Under the pieces are notes generated by a model. The model saw nothing but the letters and a program-made list of their open reading frames with translations. It did not search any database and was not told the origin of the DNA. DNA of 64,000 nucleotides from PSRJ01 sp963825305 (lineage in GTDB: Bacteria > Acidobacteriota > Terriglobia > Bryobacterales > Bryobacteraceae): contig CAWGTA010000013.1 of assembly GCA_963825305.1 (NCBI GenBank), positions 372,001 to 436,000 of the forward strand. Direction: 5' to 3'. The stretch's first letter is position 1; the number at the start of each line of letters is the position of its first letter. Shown here in pieces: positions 46,001 to 52,616 of this stretch. A program made the position numbers and the translations under genes.

Positions 46001-46173
46001 GCCAGCAGTTCCCGGTGAAATCGATTGTCGCGGCGGACCAGGGCGACGTGGGCGTGGGGGGCAGGGTCGCCCGCGCCATCGACGACCGTTCCTGTGATGT
46101 CGCCGTAACCTTCCGCGGCAAACGCGGGCAGGCACAGGAGAAGGAACGCAAGTACACGTGGTAGTTGGAGCAT
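43003..46173 (-). CDS. Oar-like TonB-dependent outer-membrane receptor
   Basis: 1056 residues from ATG 46173 (signal MLQLPRVLAFLLLCLPAFA); a longer frame to 46377 would encode repeat DNA. An N-terminal carboxypeptidase-regulatory domain (YGDITGTVVDGAGDPAPHAHVALVRRDN) precedes the plug (NFQIDGVDNNESW, GSGQFHGSAFDYLRNSALDARNFFDG) and a 22-strand-type barrel ending VVRVEW. It is typical of the acidobacterial Oar family, which handles large ligands. It is divergent from a DtxR-type regulator with 190 bases between, so metal-dependent control is plausible. Confidence 0.9.
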   Translation of the reverse strand: MLQLPRVLAFLLLCLPAFAAEGYGDITGTVVDGAGDPAPHAHVALVRRDNRFHRELLADQQGNYQALRVPAGSYVVVARSARTGASATVLTDIRDGQSVTLPVTLPARWTVFESKDSPAAPSESGNYLDAIRGGSEVTLGQEGGNLEGYTPLSPRGSSGFNALGQRAQDNNFQIDGVDNNESWLRGAVLMPPAEAIESVSLSEVYIPAALGHATGGSVDVETRSGSGQFHGSAFDYLRNSALDARNFFDGAHKPGLTENQFGASAGGPLRKDSWFFFVDAEALRGRQGLTVISTVPTAAQKAGFFGATPIYDPLSIAPIGDNRFLRQPFAGNQIPSGSLSPDGLALANLYPDPNLPGAADNYRFTPDQIQNSSWFNARTDKIISSRNTLFGRISYQRQGQQSPSALPGPAIASDSAQHADAADTRLTAWGGAVSHTFQVHPNLINELRASVNRLNLNGQPLDQSPVINLEGFTQLGAAEAVPVQVRTTSFQIEDSVLWKTARHTWEFGVQAIRRQVDGTASQWTSRGTFLFTPDYTGQPGVGLAGDSIASLLTGYPEEVRRDVQFSPFQIRGWEWAGFAQDEIRIGRKLRIQGGLRYSLDPPVTDASNRMVNFNFDRQTPALNQFAGQGGVNSYGGLGFNKRTIAPRIGFVWDVLGSGSTVLRGGFSKAYDTGSYVAEGILAQNPPYASRLDQINGTFQVGPSLSAGLPAPQPLTTFDAASLNAAHASIYAIEPRDYTPYADQWGLFLEQRLRPELSLEVAGMGSMGIHLYETFDANQPYPAPTPYALPRYPYEPYHSRIEYLGFAGGSTYYGGQVKLAGRPAPGLQLLMTFRYAKSLDDSTAPGTGQDSRPPDPQFIYHLRGNRSASPFDIAQRLVLTASYDLPFRNPPGQKSAGLLRAAIANWRTAAVITAQTGLPFTPQLAINSLNDGGFQLPDRLGSGALPAGQRSYLQWFNTSLNPADPNRAFAVPALYQYGNSGFDILRGPGITTADVSLARSFPLRERLRLETRIEVFNSLNQTNLALPNRILGVESAGAISHTSTPARQMQVVVRVEW

Positions 46174-46194
46174 TTCGATGCCAGGAGCCGTCCC

Positions 46195-46248
46195 ACCGGC
46201 GGCGAAGACCGCCGGCGTTACGTAGCGCTGGCGATCTTGTCGCCGGCA
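46195..46248. repeat. Head-to-head composite GC palindrome in the divergent receptor/dtxR gap
   Basis: Same composite as at 37158-37213: CCGGCGG-type arms, GTTACGTA linker, then CTGGCGA-type arms. It lies 22 bases upstream of the receptor start and about 115 upstream of the regulator start, where operators would be expected. Confidence 0.75.
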
Positions 46249-46363
46249 AGCCAATGGTTTCACCGGCGGATGAACGTGCGCAAGGTGTCCCTTAGAGAAT
46301 CGCCTATCACGGCTACAGTAAGGCAACCAACGAAATACTCTCGCGATAAAATCGGAAACACGC

Positions 46364-47014
46364 GTGCGAATCACCATCTCGAAAGAGAATTACCTCAAGG
46401 CTATCGCAGAAGCTGAGTCGGAGGGCGAAGATGTCAAAGCCGTAACCTTGACGCGCTGGCTGCAGGTCTCCGCGCCGGCGGTAACCATGGCGGTCAAGCG
46501 CCTGAAGCGCGACGAACTCATTCGCGTTGCCAAGGAGGGAAAGATCACCCTGACCCCCGCGGGCCGCACCATCGCCAACCGCCTGCTCAACCGGCACCAC
46601 CTTCTGGAGCGCATGCTCTCGGAGATCTTCGGCTTGGAGTGGTACAAGGTCCACGACGAAGCCGAACAGTTGGAGCACGCTGTTTCGGCCGATTTCGAGC
46701 ACAAGCTCGCGGAGCGGCTCGGTGCCGGCGGCGCTTGTCCCCACGGCAATGTCGTGGGCAGCGATTCGCCGCGAGCCCGCCGCCGCCGCGGCCTCAAACC
46801 TCTGGAGGAGGCACACACCCGGGAGCGCCTCGCCGTGGTCAGTGTTTTTGAACGCGACCGCAAACTGCTGGAGTATCTCGATGGCGCCGGCATACGCCCG
46901 GGCGTGCAGTTGCAAGTGCTCGCAACCCACCCGGGGATCCACCTGGAAGCTGGCGGCCGCACCATACAGCTGGAACGAAACGTGGCCTCCAAGATCTGGG
47001 TCAAGGCGATCTAA
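46364..47014 (+). CDS. DtxR/MntR-family metal-dependent transcriptional regulator
   Basis: 216 residues from GTG 46364. The N-terminal winged HTH is ENYLKAIAEAESEGEDVKAVTLTRWLQVSAPAVTMAVKRLKRDELI. The dimerisation and metal domain is HHLLERMLSEIFGLEWYKVHDEAEQLEHAVSADFEHKL, with the His/Glu ligands. GGACPHGNVV and the C-terminal FeoA/SH3-like domain (LLEYLDGAGIRPGVQLQVLATHPG) follow. It senses Fe(II) or Mn(II) and represses uptake genes. Divergent from the Oar-like receptor, its likely target. Confidence 0.9.
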   Translation: MRITISKENYLKAIAEAESEGEDVKAVTLTRWLQVSAPAVTMAVKRLKRDELIRVAKEGKITLTPAGRTIANRLLNRHHLLERMLSEIFGLEWYKVHDEAEQLEHAVSADFEHKLAERLGAGGACPHGNVVGSDSPRARRRRGLKPLEEAHTRERLAVVSVFERDRKLLEYLDGAGIRPGVQLQVLATHPGIHLEAGGRTIQLERNVASKIWVKAI

Positions 47015-47025
47015 ACTATTTAATT

Positions 47026-47043
47026 AGTACCAGTTACGGTACT
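47026..47043. promoter_or_regulatory. Perfect palindrome AGTACC-n6-GGTACT
   Basis: Six-base perfect arms 12 bases after the dtxR-family stop and 18 bases before the -35 of the PEP-CTERM gene. It could be an operator for that gene or a short terminator (TTT follows). Confidence 0.45.
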
Positions 47044-47060
47044 TTTGGGACTGTTTTTTA

Positions 47061-47090
47061 TTGAAGTAGTAGGCACTCCCTCCGTATAAT
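47061..47090 (+). promoter_or_regulatory. Promoter of the PEP-CTERM gene
   Basis: -35 TTGAAG (47061-47066), 18-bp spacer, perfect -10 TATAAT (47085-47090). The predicted start is about 47097, giving a 46-base leader with SD ggagg before ATG 47143. Confidence 0.65.
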
Positions 47091-47142
47091 CCAATCGAGC
47101 CTACGGATAACTTTGCTATGGGTCCAGGCGGGAGGCTCTTAT

Positions 47143-48087
47143 ATGTCATGGGGATTATTAAACTTACTTCGAGTTGCGAGTGTCCTTTGTGTTGGCGCGG
47201 TGGTGGCGCAGGCCAGTCAGATTGATCCGCAATGCACTTCGCCTTTGCCGAATATGGCGGCTATCGGCGGCACGGCGGGCGGATCTAAGACGACTTTCTG
47301 CATCTCCGACTACGGGTGGAGCAACGGTTGGTTCGCTACCGGTTTTCCAGGCGATTACCCTGCGAATACCGCTTCGAATCTTCTAGGCGACAATGCCCAA
47401 GCTGTGAGCTATACCCTGGGTGGTACAACCTACACCTCGTGGTTGACTCCCGTCGCGGACAATCGGCACACTGGCAGCGATTTTACGGTGGTGACGCCGA
47501 TCACCAAGGTGAGCGCCGATGAGGCGACCTCGGTGATCACCGATGGGCGCGTGGATATCACCATCGACTCCACAGTGATCAACAACAACATCAAACAGAC
47601 CTTCACCATTACCAATGAAACTGCGGGCAAGACCCTCACGAACATAACGTTCACGGACTATCTCAATTACTTTCCCTATGGGGCGAGCAACCAGAACCTG
47701 GGAACGCTAACCTATACGCCGGTTCCCACGATAGAGGGCACTTCGGTGTACGGGCTCTGGGCCAGCGGCAATTATGGCGATCCAGGCTTTATTCGCAGCG
47801 GTGGCGTGTGCGGCGGCGTGGGCACAGCGGGTTGTACCACTCCCAGTGGTCACGAGATCGGCACCACGAGCTCCGTGTTTCAGGACGTCAGCCTCGGCGG
47901 AACTTTGAACGGCGCCAACTCCGCTACCAACGACGCCGCTGGAGCTCTGGCTTGGACCGCCAGCAATCTGAACCTGGCAAAGGGTGGCAGCCAGGCGTTC
48001 ACCGTGGAACTGGTCCCCGAACCGGAGACGATTGCCCTGCTGCTGATCGGCCTGGCGGGCATTTACGTGGGCCGCCGCAAGTTTTAA
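47143..48087 (+). CDS. PEP-CTERM sorting domain protein
   Basis: 314 residues from ATG 47143 behind ggagg. The signal peptide LRVASVLCVGAVVAQAS is followed by a beta-rich, Thr/Asn/Gly-rich extracellular domain. The C-terminus is VPEPETIALLLIGLAGIYVGRRKF, that is PEP motif, membrane helix and basic cluster, the signal for the EpsH/exosortase system. Probably a secreted surface or exopolysaccharide-associated protein. No exosortase gene is in the window. A strong terminator hairpin follows the stop. Confidence 0.85.
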   Translation: MSWGLLNLLRVASVLCVGAVVAQASQIDPQCTSPLPNMAAIGGTAGGSKTTFCISDYGWSNGWFATGFPGDYPANTASNLLGDNAQAVSYTLGGTTYTSWLTPVADNRHTGSDFTVVTPITKVSADEATSVITDGRVDITIDSTVINNNIKQTFTITNETAGKTLTNITFTDYLNYFPYGASNQNLGTLTYTPVPTIEGTSVYGLWASGNYGDPGFIRSGGVCGGVGTAGCTTPSGHEIGTTSSVFQDVSLGGTLNGANSATNDAAGALAWTASNLNLAKGGSQAFTVELVPEPETIALLLIGLAGIYVGRRKF

Positions 48088-48092
48088 CGATT

Positions 48093-48156
48093 ACCGCTCC
48101 CTCCGGTCACGGCTCGGTAACCTGAACAGAGCCGTGACTGCAAGGAGCGGTTTCTT
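48093..48156 (+). terminator. Long inverted repeat acting as terminator of the PEP-CTERM gene
   Basis: Arms ACCGCTCC...GTCACGGCTC (48093-48115) and GAGCCGTGAC...GGAGCGGT (48129-48151) pair over 18 bases with one internal loop, followed by TTTCTT. The arms are two inverted copies of the CTGAGCCGCGACC-type repeat. Confidence 0.8.
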
Positions 48157-48216
48157 GCCTTTGTTCTCCCTGCACTGTGGGTTCAGATACACACCGCCCA
48201 TTCCACCTGATGATTT

Positions 48217-48279
48217 GCTCGTCGCCAGTGGCGTAGGCTCGTAATTAGAGACGCAAACCTCTAGCCTAACCCGACGAGC
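48217..48279 (+). ncRNA. Candidate structured RNA upstream of the crp/fnr-type gene
   Basis: Three nested perfect helices: GCTCGTCG with CGACGAGC (48217-48224/48272-48279), TAGGCT with AGCCTA (48234-48239/48263-48268) and AGAG with CTCT around the loop ACGCAAAC. A second hairpin GGAACGCCG...CGGACCGTTCC (48298-48325) follows, then the SD and ATG 48354. ACGCAAA and GCCTAA resemble parts of the c-di-GMP-I riboswitch core, but the required 5' AAACC element is absent. Class unknown. Confidence 0.5.
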
Positions 48280-48353
48280 TGGCCTCAGTCTCAAACGGGA
48301 ACGCCGTCGCCGGGCGGACCGTTCCAAATCCAACTCTATCTTTGGAGAGCCGC

Positions 48354-49049
48354 ATGTCTAATGCAACCAGACCGATTTCGTCCCACGATGTGGAAGATGC
48401 CTTGATGTACCTTCCCCGCAAGGGCGTTACGGATTACCGCCGAGGCCAGATCATATTTATGGAGAATCAGCCTTCGCAGCAACTGCACCTGGTTGTCCGA
48501 GGCCGGGTGAAACTGGTCATTCCCATGGAGGATGGTTCGCAGACGCTGGTGGATATTTTCACCACGGACGATTTCTTCGGAGAGAGCGCGCTGCTGCCGA
48601 GTGCCGCCAAGCATTCCGAACGCGCCATCGCCTTGGACAACGCCAGCCTGATGTCCTGGGCTGCCTCCGAGATCGAAGAACAGGTGGAACGGGAGCCGCG
48701 ATTGGGTATCGCGCTGCTGCAAATGCTGGTCAAGCGTTCCCTCGATTACGAAGAGCGGCTGCAGAATTTTGCCCTGGAGAAGACGCCGGAACGCGTGGTG
48801 CGGGCAGTGCTGCGTTTTGCCGAACGCACGGGAACCCGTGCCGAGGACGGCTCCCTGCGGGTGCCTCCGCTAACCCACCAGTTGATCTCCGAGTACGTAG
48901 GCACGTCGCGGGAGATCGTCACCTTTCATATGAATCAGTTGCGGCAGAAGGGTCTGTTGCGCTACTCGCGCCGGGGGATGCAGGTGAATCCCCGCGCCCT
49001 CCGGGAACACCTGGACTCGAGAGTGGATCGAGAGGCGCCCACCGCCTGA
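48354..49049 (+). CDS. Crp/Fnr-family transcriptional regulator
   Basis: 231 residues from ATG 48354 (SD ggag 7 bases before). The N-terminal cyclic-nucleotide-binding beta-roll is DYRRGQIIFMENQPSQQLHLVVRGRVKLVIPMEDGSQTLVDIFTTDDFFGESALLPS; the FGES(A) phosphate loop is present, but no Cys cluster for an Fe-S centre is seen. The C-terminal HTH is LTHQLISEYVGTSREIVTFHMNQLRQKGLL. The ligand is unknown. The candidate structured RNA lies in its leader. Confidence 0.9.
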   Translation: MSNATRPISSHDVEDALMYLPRKGVTDYRRGQIIFMENQPSQQLHLVVRGRVKLVIPMEDGSQTLVDIFTTDDFFGESALLPSAAKHSERAIALDNASLMSWAASEIEEQVEREPRLGIALLQMLVKRSLDYEERLQNFALEKTPERVVRAVLRFAERTGTRAEDGSLRVPPLTHQLISEYVGTSREIVTFHMNQLRQKGLLRYSRRGMQVNPRALREHLDSRVDREAPTA

Positions 49050-49160
49050 TCCGCACCCTAAACTTTAGAAAACACACCATCGTCAACTAAATTCAGGCTA
49101 TAACGACGGCGGGGGTAGGGTAGAGTGTGGTAGCAATCCCCGGTGCTTGAGAAGGCCGCT

Positions 49161-49853
49161 ATGAAGCCCTATCCCTTGATCTTATTTTTCTCGCTGGTCT
49201 ACCCGATGGCACGAGGCGCCGAATCGGAAACCGGCGACACCACACGGGCGGCCTCCGAACCCGGGACTATGGTGGTAATGTTGCCGGGACCGCGCCCTGC
49301 TGCCAAACCGGTGGTTGCAACCAAGAAGACGGTCACGGAAGAAGCTAAACCTGCCATTCCGGTCGAAGAAACCAAACCGGCCGAAACCAAAGCGACCGAA
49401 GCCAGGCTTTCTGAGACCAAGCCCGCCGAGACCAAGCCCGCCGAAGCAAAGGCGTCTGAGCCGGCCCAGCAACCGGCGGAAGGCCCCGTCTACTTCCCCA
49501 AACTGATTGGGACCTGGAAGCTGGCCGACGCGCGTCATGCTCTGGGAGAACCGCTCCGCCAGCGGCCGTCTCTGGACGCTGACAAAACCGTCAATGGTCA
49601 GATCTATGCGTTCCCGGACCCGACCAACCGCTATAAAGAGGTGGAGTTGGAATTCGCCAAGGAGGGCGGCACGTTACGCGCGGTCTTCATGTATCCCAAC
49701 CAAATGACGTGGAAGGACTGCCGCCGCCTCTGGGGCATGAATGTCAATGCCACTGAAGCGGGCAAGGGCCGCACATTCTATTCCTACAACAATCGCCACC
49801 TCGACGTTTTGGTGGACCCTGAGGGAAAAGTCATCAGCCTGGGATTGTACTAG
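49161..49853 (+). CDS. Secreted protein with ETKPA repeats, unknown function
   Basis: 230 residues from ATG 49161 (signal MKPYPLILFFSLVYPMARGA). A Lys/Pro/Glu/Ala-rich low-complexity linker (residues ~55-105, repeated ETKPAETK-like units) leads to a C-terminal globular domain (YFPKLIGTWKLADARHALGEPLRQ, YAFPDPTNRYKEVELEFAKEGGTLRAVFMYPNQMTWKDCRRLWG). The family is not recognised. The linker resembles TonB-like or periplasm-spanning Pro-rich stretches. Confidence 0.75.
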   Translation: MKPYPLILFFSLVYPMARGAESETGDTTRAASEPGTMVVMLPGPRPAAKPVVATKKTVTEEAKPAIPVEETKPAETKATEARLSETKPAETKPAEAKASEPAQQPAEGPVYFPKLIGTWKLADARHALGEPLRQRPSLDADKTVNGQIYAFPDPTNRYKEVELEFAKEGGTLRAVFMYPNQMTWKDCRRLWGMNVNATEAGKGRTFYSYNNRHLDVLVDPEGKVISLGLY

Positions 49854-49889
49854 GCCCATACGGCGCGGACCGGATTCTGCCGATAAAAA

Positions 49890-49960
49890 AGCAGTCAGCG
49901 ATCAGCATTCAGCGATCAGCCTATATGGGTGCCGTGGCTAAACCTGAGTGCTGAGAGCTA
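49890..49960. repeat. Heptad-repeat element outside the ribosomal cluster
   Basis: Left arm TCAGCGA/TCAGCAT/TCAGCGA/TCAGC (49894-49920) and a short right arm with CTGAGTG/CTGAGAG units (about 49945-49957). It lies between the ETKPA-repeat gene and the first M48 gene. Confidence 0.85.
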
Positions 49961-50065
49961 AAAACACTAAGTCTTCGAAACCCGCGCCCCATCCGCTACG
50001 TTTAACGCATTTAGGGCGAATGCGCGCGCCATGGCGTATAGTGTAAAGAGACAGGAGTTCCTTGG

Positions 50066-51070
50066 ATGACCCTTCGTTTCGCAGTTCCCGTGGCCGTTCT
50101 GGCAACCCTCGGCCTGATGGGTGGAGGGCTTTCCGCCGCCGACAAAAAGAATGATCCCGAAGCGATCGGCGACCGTGATGTCGGCAAGGGCGTGAATTTT
50201 TACTCGCTGGAGAAAGAAATCGCGCTCGGCAAGCAGTTGGCCCAGGAAGTGGAGCGGCAGGCGAAGATCATCGATGACCCGGTGATTGCGGAATACATCA
50301 ACCGTGTGGGCCAGAACCTGGTTCGAAACTCCGATGCCAAGGTGCCGTTCACGATCAAAGTGCTGGACACCGAAGAGGTGAATGCCTTTGCGCTGCCCGG
50401 CGGTTTCTTCTTCGTGAACACCGGCCTGATTCTCAAAGCAGACAGCGAATCGGAACTGGCGGGTGTGATGGCGCACGAGATCGCGCACGTCGCGGCGCGT
50501 CATGGAACCAAGCAAGCCACGCGCGGTGAGATGGCGCAAATCGGAATGCTGGCCGCGTCGATCCTTATCCCCTATGGTTGGACCGGATACGCGATCCGGC
50601 AGGGTGCCAGTATGGCGATTCCGATCGGCTTCCTTACGTTCTCGCGCGGATTCGAGCGAGAAGCTGACTACCTGGGCCTGCAGTACATGTATAAGACCGG
50701 CTACGATCCTACTTCGTTTGTGGACTTCTTCGAGAAGATCCAGTCGATGGAGAAGAAGAAGCCGGGCACGGTTTCCAAGGTCTTCTCCACTCACCCAATG
50801 ACGGATGACCGCATCCAGGCCGCGCAGAAGGAGATTCAGACAATCCTGGTGGCCAAGCCCGAATACGTGGTGAACACTTCCGAATTCAACGACGTGAAGG
50901 GCCGCCTGGCAATGCTGCACAATCGCAAGAAGGTGGATACCGAAGATCCCAACCGCCCGCGCTTGCGCCGCGCTCCCGGAACGGGCACTGGCCCGGTCGA
51001 TGAGAACAGCGACGACAAGCAGAAGCCGGATCAGGATGAGCGCCCCACGCTGAAGCGGCGCGATCAATAG
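50066..51070 (+). CDS. M48-family metalloprotease, copy 1
   Basis: 334 residues with signal peptide (1 to about 25). Zinc motif HEIAH at 137-141 (GVMAHEIAHVAARHG); third ligand Glu in FEREADYLGLQYM. It resembles the secreted BepA/LoiP-like M48 peptidases that act on outer-membrane proteins. A charged Arg/Pro/Asp-rich C-terminal tail follows. The leader gcgtatagtg...ggagttccttgg is repeated before copy 2. Confidence 0.92.
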   Translation: MTLRFAVPVAVLATLGLMGGGLSAADKKNDPEAIGDRDVGKGVNFYSLEKEIALGKQLAQEVERQAKIIDDPVIAEYINRVGQNLVRNSDAKVPFTIKVLDTEEVNAFALPGGFFFVNTGLILKADSESELAGVMAHEIAHVAARHGTKQATRGEMAQIGMLAASILIPYGWTGYAIRQGASMAIPIGFLTFSRGFEREADYLGLQYMYKTGYDPTSFVDFFEKIQSMEKKKPGTVSKVFSTHPMTDDRIQAAQKEIQTILVAKPEYVVNTSEFNDVKGRLAMLHNRKKVDTEDPNRPRLRRAPGTGTGPVDENSDDKQKPDQDERPTLKRRDQ

Positions 51071-51135
51071 GCCGAAATACGGGAACTAACTCGTCATGCC
51101 CTAGCGTATAGTGGACATAGACGGGAGTTCCTTGG

Positions 51136-52134
51136 ATGATCCGCCGTTCCGCAGTTCCGGTTGCCGTTATGGCAGCTTTCGGCCTCCTGGCCGGGGAGCT
51201 TTCCGCCAAAGACAAAAAGAACGATCCCGAAGCGATCGGCGATCGTGATGTCGGCAAGGGCGTTAATTTCTACTCGCTCGAGAAGGAAATTGCGCTCGGC
51301 AAGCAAATGGCCCAGGAAGTGGAACGGCAGGCCAGAATCATCGATGATTCGGTGATTGCGGAATACATCAACCGTCTGGGCCAGAACCTGGTGCGAAACT
51401 CCGATGCCAAGGTTCCGTTTACCATCAAGGTGCTCGACTCCGAAGAAGTGAACGCGTTCGCGCTGCCCGGCGGTTTCTTCTTCGTGAACACCGGTTTGAT
51501 CCTCAAAGCAGACAGCGAATCGGAACTGGCGGGTGTGATGGCGCACGAAATCGCGCACGTCGCCGCGCGTCATGGAACCAAGCAGGCCACGCGAGGTGAG
51601 ATTATCAACATCGCGTCAATTCCGCTCATCTTCATGGGCGGCTGGGCCGGATACGCAATCCGGCAAGGGGCCAGCCTGGCAATACCACTGGGCTTCCTGA
51701 ACTTCTCGCGCGGGTTCGAAAAAGAGGCCGACTATCTGGGCCTCCAGTACATGTACAAGACCGGCTACGATCCCACCTCGTTCGTAGACTTCTTCGAGAA
51801 GATCCAGTCGATGGAGAAGAAGAAGCCGGGCACGGTTTCCAAGGTTTTCTCTACGCACCCCATGACGGGCGATCGGATCAAGACCGCGCAGGCGGAGATT
51901 CAGAAAATCCTGCTGGCCAAGCCCGAGTATGTGGTGAACACTTCTGAATTCGACGACGTGAAGGGCCGCCTGGCGATTCTGCACAATCGCCACAAGGTGG
52001 ATACCCAGGATCCGAACCGCCCGCGCTTGCGCCGAGCTCCGGGAGCGGGCACCGGCCCGATCGACCCAAACGCCGACGACCAGCAGAAGCCCGATGCGAA
52101 CGAGCGTCCCACGCTGAAGCGGCGGGACCAGTAG
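51136..52134 (+). CDS. M48-family metalloprotease, copy 2
   Basis: 332 residues, about 85% identical by eye to copy 1, including signal peptide, HEIAH zinc site and charged tail. Main differences are after the zinc motif (EIINIASIPLIFMGGWAGYAIRQ versus EMAQIGMLAASILIPYGWTGYAIRQ), the membrane-facing segment. The 65-base gap repeats the leader of copy 1, so the duplication included the promoter region. Terminator hairpin at 52148. Confidence 0.92.
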   Translation: MIRRSAVPVAVMAAFGLLAGELSAKDKKNDPEAIGDRDVGKGVNFYSLEKEIALGKQMAQEVERQARIIDDSVIAEYINRLGQNLVRNSDAKVPFTIKVLDSEEVNAFALPGGFFFVNTGLILKADSESELAGVMAHEIAHVAARHGTKQATRGEIINIASIPLIFMGGWAGYAIRQGASLAIPLGFLNFSRGFEKEADYLGLQYMYKTGYDPTSFVDFFEKIQSMEKKKPGTVSKVFSTHPMTGDRIKTAQAEIQKILLAKPEYVVNTSEFDDVKGRLAILHNRHKVDTQDPNRPRLRRAPGAGTGPIDPNADDQQKPDANERPTLKRRDQ

Positions 52135-52147
52135 GGGCCAAATTCAA

Positions 52148-52177
52148 CCTGACACAGGCCGGGAGGGCTGTGCCAGG
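52148..52177 (+). terminator. Hairpin after the second M48 gene
   Basis: Arms CCTGACACAG and CTGTGCCAGG (one mismatch) followed by TTTG, 14 bases after the stop. It lies between convergent genes and may serve both. Confidence 0.6.
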
Positions 52178-52185
52178 TTTGCGGG

Positions 52186-52566
52186 TTACACTCTGCCCCG
52201 AAGCCGGTCGATCTTCCGGCGATCGCGTTTCGATGGTTTGCCTTCACGCGAATCTTCGAACTGCCTCATTGTTTTTCGCTCTTCTGCTAACTTTAGTCTT
52301 AACGCCTTGCTCTCTTCTGTCTCATGGTAGAGCGTCTGCGCAATCGATGCCGGTCCGCGCAACTCGCTGAGGAACAGCACCTCCACCTGAAATTCGCCGC
52401 CGTCATTTTTCACTTGTAACCGGTCGCCCGTTTTTACCTCGCGCGAGGCCTTGGCTGGTTGTCCGTTAGATTCGATCCTTCCGAGTTCGCATGCCTTGGC
52501 CGCGAGCGAACGCGTCTTGAAGAATCGGGCCGCCCAGAGCCACTTATCCATTCTCACCCGGGTCAT
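52186..52566 (-). CDS. hslR: S4-domain RNA-binding protein (Hsp15-like)
   Basis: 126 residues. The S4 domain is MDKWLWAARFFKTRSLAAKACELGRIESNGQPAKASREVKTGDRLQV. A basic C-terminal tail (SREGKPSKRDRRKIDRLRGRV) follows, as in Hsp15, which recycles stalled 50S subunits that carry peptidyl-tRNA. The start is ATG 52566 or ATG 52551 (MDKWLW). The symbol is by family resemblance only. Confidence 0.85.
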   Translation of the reverse strand: MTRVRMDKWLWAARFFKTRSLAAKACELGRIESNGQPAKASREVKTGDRLQVKNDGGEFQVEVLFLSELRGPASIAQTLYHETEESKALRLKLAEERKTMRQFEDSREGKPSKRDRRKIDRLRGRV

Positions 52567-52616
52567 GACCCTATTCTCGTATTGTGATGATGTCGATATC
52601 TTGATGGGGTAAACAG

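Noticed and set aside
48217..48279. Calling it a c-di-GMP-I (GEMM) riboswitch
   Set aside because: GACGCAAA and CCTAA are present, but the upstream AAACC strand and the tetraloop-receptor helices are not; reported as an unclassified candidate.
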